Origin: Pseudomonas sp. 7SR1
GTDB lineage: Bacteria; Pseudomonadota; Gammaproteobacteria; Pseudomonadales; Pseudomonadaceae
Assembly (NCBI RefSeq): GCF_900156465.1
Contig: NZ_LT707064.1
Coordinates: 2,264,501 to 2,328,500, forward strand
Reading direction: 5' to 3'
DNA: 64,000 nucleotides
Each line of letters starts with the position of its first letter. Positions within the stretch are counted from its first letter, which is position 1. The position numbers and the translations under genes are program-made. Shown one piece after another: positions 59,141 through 64,000 of this stretch. Under the pieces are notes generated by a model. That model saw nothing but the letters and a program-made list of their open reading frames with translations, was not told the DNA's origin and did not search any database.

Positions 59141-60897
59141 CACTGCACTCGCTGGGCCAGCGAAACGCTGAAGATGCCCCACGCATCGACCCGCAGGGTG
59201 ATCTTGCGAAAGCCTGCAGCCTCCACCAGTTGGTCCATTTCCGCCTGGCTGCGCCGACGCATCACCCACGCCTGCCCGGCGCGGTGGCTGGTGAGGGCGC
59301 GGGCAATGAGCTCCAGCTGCGGGTGCCACGGCTGGCCGGTGTAGATCAGGAACCCCCCCGGTTCCACCGCTTCGGCCAGGCCCGCGAGGGAGCCGCCGAC
59401 CATCTGGTTATCGGCGAACAGCTCGTACAGGCCGGACACCACCGCGAGGGTCGGCTTGGGCTCCAGGGCCGCCAGGTCCTGGCGATCGAAAGCATCGCCT
59501 TTGACGAAACGGGCGATGTGTCCCAGGCCTTTTTCCTGGATCAGTGCGCTGCCATCACGCACGTTGATGTCGCTGTAGTCCCGCAGCAGGATCGACTCCG
59601 GCAACGGGCTGACACCCTGCAGCGCTTCGAGAATGTAGCGGCCGTGGCCGGCGGCGATATCGACGATGCGCACCTCGCGCTGCTCTTCGCGCAGCTTGCC
59701 CATGGCCAGGCGCAACAGTTCTTCCACGTGCAGCTTGCGCTGGCGGATGCCACGCCAGCCGATGGAATCCAGGTAGTTCCGGTCGATCAGCCGCCCCAGC
59801 GCCGAAGTACCGGTGGCGCGGTTGCGGTAGACATAATCCAGGGTGCTGCCGGAGTCGAAACCGGTGTCGAAGCCCAGCTTCACGCCGGCTGACAGGGTGC
59901 TGCCCAGGCGCATGCTGGCGCGGGTCATGCGCCAGTACAGGTCGCGCGGCGAATTGTGCGGCAGCGGCGTTGCCAGGGATTCGGCTTCGGCGCAGGTCGC
60001 GCCCAGGCGGTCGGCATCCAGCAGGGAAGGGCGCTCCAGGGGGCGTTCGAAATTCTGCAGGATAAAGCGCCGGGCGCTGGCAATGGCCGGTGCGCGGTGC
60101 TTCTCCCCCAGGGTGTCGTGGAAGAAACCCGGCAGGATGTGCTTCTCTTTCTGCAGGCTGCCCAGTCGCTCGAAGAACTGCTCCTGGGGTTTGCGGTGCA
60201 CCACGAAGTCGGAACCGGAGATCAGCAACTGCGTCGGCACCAGGATCGCCTGGGCATCGGCCACCACCCGCTCGGCGGCTTCGTACAGGCCCAGCAGCAC
60301 ATTGACCGAGATGGCCTTGGTGATCAGCGGATCGCTGTCGTAGGACGCCACGCGTTGCGGGTCATGGCTGAGGAATTTCGCCTTGACGTAGCTGTTGACG
60401 AAGAAATTGCCGCGAAACCTGCGCATCAGCGCCAGGCCCGGACGGGCGAAAGGCACGTAGAGCTTCACCTTGAACGCCGGCGATGCCAGCACCAGCGAAC
60501 GGATGCGCGGTGCATAGTCATGGACCCAGGTCGCGGCGATCACCGCGCCGACGCTTTGCGCCACCACGGCGATGTTCTGTTCGTCGATCTGGTGCTGCGC
60601 GCCGATGTGGTCGCAGAACGTCTGTACATCCCGCGCACTGGTGGCAAAGCTCGGGCTGTCGCCCCGCTCGCCAGGGGACTGGCCATGGCCCCGGGCGTCC
60701 CAGGCAAAAAAGTCGAAGCCGGGCAGGTCCAGTTCGTCCACCAGGTGCGCGATGCGCCCGGAGTGTTCGTGGCCACGGTGAAACAGCAGCACGGCCTGGC
60801 GGGGTTCGCCCGGGGCCACGTCGACGGCCGGCCAGTGTCGGTAGAACAGCTCCACGCCGTCATGGGTGGTGAATGTCCGGTGTTGGGCTTCGCGCAT
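59140..60897 (-). CDS. ynbC: YnbC-like fusion of alpha/beta hydrolase and SAM methyltransferase
   Basis: 585 residues, equal to E. coli YnbC. Residues 1-300: hydrolase of monoacylglycerol-lipase type with LLFHRGHEHSGRIAHL, FFAWDARGHGQSPGE, nucleophile elbow VVAQSVGAVIAATW, and GFFHDTLGEK for the His. Residues 330-585: methyltransferase-like, motif I VDIAAGHGRYILEALQ and DINVRDGSALIQ. QSVGA differs from the usual GxSxG (first Gly is Ala), so catalysis needs proof. 11 bases separate it from ynbA. Confidence 0.9.
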   Translation of the reverse strand: MREAQHRTFTTHDGVELFYRHWPAVDVAPGEPRQAVLLFHRGHEHSGRIAHLVDELDLPGFDFFAWDARGHGQSPGERGDSPSFATSARDVQTFCDHIGAQHQIDEQNIAVVAQSVGAVIAATWVHDYAPRIRSLVLASPAFKVKLYVPFARPGLALMRRFRGNFFVNSYVKAKFLSHDPQRVASYDSDPLITKAISVNVLLGLYEAAERVVADAQAILVPTQLLISGSDFVVHRKPQEQFFERLGSLQKEKHILPGFFHDTLGEKHRAPAIASARRFILQNFERPLERPSLLDADRLGATCAEAESLATPLPHNSPRDLYWRMTRASMRLGSTLSAGVKLGFDTGFDSGSTLDYVYRNRATGTSALGRLIDRNYLDSIGWRGIRQRKLHVEELLRLAMGKLREEQREVRIVDIAAGHGRYILEALQGVSPLPESILLRDYSDINVRDGSALIQEKGLGHIARFVKGDAFDRQDLAALEPKPTLAVVSGLYELFADNQMVGGSLAGLAEAVEPGGFLIYTGQPWHPQLELIARALTSHRAGQAWVMRRRSQAEMDQLVEAAGFRKITLRVDAWGIFSVSLAQRVQ

Positions 60898-60908
60898 TGC
60901 AAGATCCT

Positions 60909-61532
60909 TTATGCTGAGGGAGCGTTTTCCTTCACTTGGTCCAGGCCATGACGCACCCGGTTGACCAAGGTATAAACCAGCAGGGCGGCAACCACCGCCA
61001 TCACACCATCGACCCAGGGAGCCCCGAGCCAACCCAGGGCGATGCCAGTCGCCAGCACGCCCAGCACGAAGGCCCGGTCACTCTTGCCCATCGGCCCGTC
61101 GTAGCGTCGCGAAGCCCCGACCATCGGCCCCAGCACACCGGCGTATTCGCTGAACAACGCCAACAGCGTGACCGACAACACGAGCAACAGGCTGGCATCG
61201 GGAATCAGGGCGAAAGGCAGGATCAGGGCAGCGTCGGCGATGATATCGCATAGCTCGTTGAGGTAGGCGCCCAGATGCGATTGTTGGCCGAACTCCCGGG
61301 CGAGCATGCCATCCACGGCGTTCAAGGCCATGCGCAGGAACATCCAGGCTGGCACCAATACGAACACCCAGGGGTGCTGGGCGAACCCGGCGACGATCGC
61401 GCCGACCAGCACTGAAACGGCACCTGCCAGCACAGTGACCTGGTTGGCGGTGACGCCCTTGTCGTAGAGCCGTTGGACCATGGGCCGCAGCAGGTTCTGG
61501 AAGGCGGGTTTGAGTTGGTAGATCGAGGGCAT
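60909..61532 (-). CDS. ynbA: CDP-alcohol phosphatidyltransferase-like protein (YnbA)
   Basis: 207 residues with about six membrane helices, first gene of the operon. The CDP-AP motif DxxDGxxARx8GxxxDxxxD is recognisable but reads NAVDGMLAR ... GAYLNELCD: the first and third aspartates are Asn. I believe E. coli YnbA has the third change too. Whether it still transfers a phosphatidyl group is open. The alcohol acceptor is unknown. Confidence 0.87.
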   Translation of the reverse strand: MPSIYQLKPAFQNLLRPMVQRLYDKGVTANQVTVLAGAVSVLVGAIVAGFAQHPWVFVLVPAWMFLRMALNAVDGMLAREFGQQSHLGAYLNELCDIIADAALILPFALIPDASLLLVLSVTLLALFSEYAGVLGPMVGASRRYDGPMGKSDRAFVLGVLATGIALGWLGAPWVDGVMAVVAALLVYTLVNRVRHGLDQVKENAPSA

Positions 61533-61721
61533 CGCGATGGTCTCGGGACGTTGGCGGACGTGATGAATGCAGGTGCGAGATTACGACAGGTCATGGCCTG
61601 GCTGGTGGGGTATTTCTCCAGATTGGGCTCAGGTCTACATCTTGCCGTGAAAGGCCTGGCTGGTCTCGCGTGCCGGGGAGCACGAGGGACCGTCCCCATG
61701 GCCGCCACGCTGGCCGTGGCG

Positions 61722-62633
61722 TCATAGCTGCCCGGCGACTTCGACGATCAATTCCCTGAACCATTGCTGCGCCGGATGGGACTCGCTGCGCCTGTGCCAG
61801 ATCAGGTCGAAGGTCATCGGCGGCAGCGTCACCGGTGGCGGGAACATCACCAGCTTATGGCTGCCGGCCGCGCTCATCGCCACTCTTCGCATCACCGTGG
61901 CGGTCAGCCGGGTACGGGCGATCAGCGAGGGGACGGCGAACATCTGCGGCAATGTCAGGGCGAGCTCCCGCTGTTTTCCTTGCTGGGCGAGAGCCTGGTC
62001 CACCACGCCGTACAAGTCTTGCTCGGGAGACACCAGGACATGGCGCAGCGCCAGGTAAGCCTTGAGGGTCATGGCGCGGCGGGCAACCGGATGGTCATGG
62101 GCCACGATGGTGACGAATTCGTCCCTGAGCACGGTTCGATTCAGGATCCTCGCCGCAGCCTGGGTCGGCGGCACGCCCACCGCCGCGTCGATCAGGCCGT
62201 TGTCCAGCATGTCGACGGTATGGTCGCGGTCGTTGAACGCATGGACATTCACCCAAACCCCCGGCGCCTGTTCGGCGAGGGCCTGCAACAGGGCGGGCAG
62301 GAGCACATAGGCCGGGTAGTCCGACAGGCCGAGCTTGAATACCGCGCGAGCCTCGGCAGGGTTGAACGCGGGGCGCTCCACCAGTGCCACCTGCAACTGA
62401 TGCAACGCCTGGGCGATCGGCACCGCCAGTTCCCGGGCCCTGGGTGTCGGCAACAGACCGTCGGCGCTGCGGGCAAACAGCGGATCGCCCCACAGTTTGC
62501 GAAGCCTGGCCAGGGCCGCGCTCATCGCCGGCTGACTGACCCCCACCCGAGCCGCGGCCCGCGTGACGTTGCGCTCGGTCATCAGTGCGTCGAATGCCAC
62601 CAGGAGGTTCAAATCGATGCCATGAAAATCCAT
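61722..62633 (-). CDS. LysR family transcriptional regulator
   Basis: 303 residues. HTH at residues 18-50: FDALMTERNVTRAAARVG, SQPAMSAALARLRKLWGDPL. The remainder is the periplasmic-binding-like effector domain. The start DFHGIDLNLLVAFDALM resembles NodD/LeuO-type LysR members. It is divergent from the SnoaL-like gene with 95 bases between starts, the arrangement expected if it controls the SnoaL-like gene and the oxidoreductase gene. Confidence 0.92.
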   Translation of the reverse strand: MDFHGIDLNLLVAFDALMTERNVTRAAARVGVSQPAMSAALARLRKLWGDPLFARSADGLLPTPRARELAVPIAQALHQLQVALVERPAFNPAEARAVFKLGLSDYPAYVLLPALLQALAEQAPGVWVNVHAFNDRDHTVDMLDNGLIDAAVGVPPTQAAARILNRTVLRDEFVTIVAHDHPVARRAMTLKAYLALRHVLVSPEQDLYGVVDQALAQQGKQRELALTLPQMFAVPSLIARTRLTATVMRRVAMSAAGSHKLVMFPPPVTLPPMTFDLIWHRRSESHPAQQWFRELIVEVAGQL

Positions 62634-62637
62634 GAAT

Positions 62638-62664
62638 CAAATAAACATCCATATCGGTTATTTG
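62638..62664. promoter_or_regulatory. inverted repeat in the LysR/SnoaL divergent promoter
   Basis: CAAATAA (62638-62644) and TTATTTG (62658-62664) are exact complements 13 bases apart, just upstream of the LysR start; probable LysR-type binding site. Confidence 0.6.
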
Positions 62665-62728
62665 TTAGACGGATCGTATCCCGCCCTCGCACTATCTCGC
62701 TACCCCACCTGGCCACAGCGAGAAACCG

Positions 62729-63175
62729 ATGAATATCTCCAGCATCAGCCTTGCCGACCAACTGCGCGCCGAGCGCCTGGCGGTCGAAACGTTCTACCGC
62801 GCGTTCAGCGACAAACAACCGGATCTGGTCGACGAAGTGCTGGCCCCGCACTGGGACGACATCCCGTTGGCGCCGGGGCAGGCCCCCGGCCCTGAAGGCA
62901 TCAAGACCATCATCCGCAGCGTTGTCCAGGCGTTCCCCGATGTGCGGATCGTTATCCACGACGTGGTCCAGGAGCCTGGAAAAATGGCCGTGCGCGCGCA
63001 AATCAGCGGCACCCATGACGGTGAGCTTTTCGGCATCGCCGCCACCGGCAGGCAAGTCAGTTTCCCCATCCATGAATTCCACCGCTTCCACGACGCGAAG
63101 CTGACGACGACATGGCACCTGGAAGACTGGTTCGGCGTGTTCATCCAGCTTGGCCGGTTCCCCACCCAGGCCTGA
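62729..63175 (+). CDS. SnoaL-like (NTF2-fold) ester cyclase family protein
   Basis: 148 residues. LAVETFYRAFSDKQPDLVDE, LAPGQAPGPEGIKTIIRSVVQ, VRAQISGTHDGELFGI and FHDAKLTTTWHLEDWFG follow the SnoaL polyketide-cyclase-like pattern. These small proteins act as cyclases, hydrolases or isomerases on many substrates, so no reaction is assigned. 15 bases upstream of the oxidoreductase gene, which suggests co-transcription. Confidence 0.85.
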   Translation: MNISSISLADQLRAERLAVETFYRAFSDKQPDLVDEVLAPHWDDIPLAPGQAPGPEGIKTIIRSVVQAFPDVRIVIHDVVQEPGKMAVRAQISGTHDGELFGIAATGRQVSFPIHEFHRFHDAKLTTTWHLEDWFGVFIQLGRFPTQA

Positions 63176-63190
63176 AGAGGAGTCTGCCAA

Positions 63191-64000
63191 ATGAAGAGCG
63201 CTTTGATTCACGAGTTCGGTAGCCCGGATGTGCTGGTCGCTGGTGAAGCGACCCTGCGAACCCCTCAACCCGAGGAAGTCGTCGTCAGCGTCGAGGCCGC
63301 CAGCGTCAACCCGCTGGACGTCAAGATCATCGCCGGCTACATGCAGCCGATCTTTCCCGTGACGTTTCCCTATGCGCCAGGCACGGATTTCAGTGGCGTG
63401 ATCGAATCGGTGGGCGAGCGGGTGAGGCACCTGAAGGCCGGCGACCGGGTCGTCGGCCGCACCACCCCCAGCCACGGTGGGGCCTTCGCGCAGCAGCTGG
63501 TCATCGCCGCCGCCGAGCTTTGCGTCATTCCCGCGTCGATGGGTTTCGAACAGGCCGCCGCCTTACCAACGGCCTATGGCACCGCCGCGCAGGCGCTGTT
63601 CGACGTCGGCAAGTTGCAGCCAGGGCAGCGGGTCCTGATCCATGCCGGGGCCGGGGGCGTGGGCAGCATGGCCATCCAGCTGGCCCAGCTTGCCGGCTGC
63701 CATGTGATCGCAACCGCATCGGCGAAGAACATCGAGCTGGTGAAAAGCCTGGGCGCCGACGAGGTCATCGACTACCGGAGCCAGACCCTTGAAGGTGTGC
63801 GGGATATCGACCTGGTGCTCGATACCCTGGGCGGCGAGACGCTCGAAGAGTCCTGGCAGGTGCTGCGCCCCGGGGGACACATCTCGACCCTGGTGGAGTT
63901 CAACATCCAGGGGCGGGACGGCTGCACAGGCGAATTCGTCTTCTTCGCCAGCGCAGTGCCGTTCCTTCCCGAGGCGGTCAGGCAGTTCAGTGCGGGCCGG
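63191..64000 (+). CDS. NADP-dependent quinone oxidoreductase/zinc-type alcohol dehydrogenase-like (MDR), partial
   Basis: 270 codons visible; no stop before the window edge. ATG at 63191 follows GAAGAGGAGT. VEAASVNPLDVKIIAGY, PYAPGTDFSGVIESVGE and the cofactor loop LIHAGAGGVGSMAIQLAQLA (AGAGGVG) mark the zeta-crystallin-like medium-chain reductases. No structural-zinc cysteines are seen, so it is a zinc-free member. Probably reduces quinones or enones; controlled with the SnoaL-like gene by the LysR regulator. Confidence 0.9.
   Translation, partial: MKSALIHEFGSPDVLVAGEATLRTPQPEEVVVSVEAASVNPLDVKIIAGYMQPIFPVTFPYAPGTDFSGVIESVGERVRHLKAGDRVVGRTTPSHGGAFAQQLVIAAAELCVIPASMGFEQAAALPTAYGTAAQALFDVGKLQPGQRVLIHAGAGGVGSMAIQLAQLAGCHVIATASAKNIELVKSLGADEVIDYRSQTLEGVRDIDLVLDTLGGETLEESWQVLRPGGHISTLVEFNIQGRDGCTGEFVFFASAVPFLPEAVRQFSAGR

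Overview
The window is a chromosomal segment of a fluorescent-group Pseudomonas. The evidence is the high GC content, two families of Pseudomonas REP/REPIN repeats scattered between genes, and gene blocks in the order known from Pseudomonas: zrgA-like/ABC/DUF3299/oprG, nrdR-ribD-ribE-ribBA-ribH-nusB-thiL-pgpA, ribA/dxs/ispA/xseB, and a six-gene mag (alpha-2-macroglobulin) operon. The species is not determined; all comparisons come from knowledge of families, not from a search.

Positions 1-4959 are an accessory, more AT-rich block. It holds a large reverse-strand gene that runs off the left edge: an Mrr-type nuclease domain fused to a STAND NTPase and repeats, resembling the Avs (AVAST) antiphage proteins. 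Next come a truncated IS3-family scar and an orphan ParA-like ATPase. From the terminator at 4960-4996 the sequence is core-like.

5015-21820: an isochorismatase-like hydrolase divergent from a GlxA/FtrA-type AraC regulator; a DUF3182 gene overlapping an alpha/beta hydrolase; a tightly overlapping reverse operon DUF72-ybhP-clsB-ybhN (membrane lipid genes); a large MscS-type channel; the long helicase Lhr; and two sugar-nucleotide short-chain dehydrogenase genes.

21870-28701: the outer-membrane protein OprG/OmpW with tandem ANR-like boxes, a probable zinc-limitation operon (zrgA-like, ABC ATPase, permease, DUF3299) behind a Zur-like box, the thioredoxin-fold chaperone CnoX, a methyltransferase and a YbaY-type lipoprotein.

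28829-42930: the riboflavin, thiamine, nusB and pgpA run, a separate ribA, a BtuF-like protein and the TonB receptor BtuB, then the isoprenoid genes dxs-ispA-xseB. RibBA carries a degenerate cyclohydrolase II half, so the downstream ribA supplies that activity.

43075-54680: a Fic/DUF4172 protein behind a striking array of inverted GAGCCGA repeats, then the six-gene magABCDEF operon with an RsmA-type hairpin in its leader. MagD lacks the thioester cysteine, and MagC and MagE show features that suggest peptidoglycan-related folds.

54843-61532: a metallo-beta-lactamase-fold hydrolase, then a six-gene reverse operon matching E. coli ynbABCD plus two extra genes (a PlsC-like acyltransferase and a small membrane protein). 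It reads as a complete but uncharacterised phospholipid head-group pathway and is one of the better candidates for an undescribed system. 61722-64000: a LysR regulator divergent from a SnoaL-like gene and a quinone oxidoreductase-type gene that runs off the right edge.
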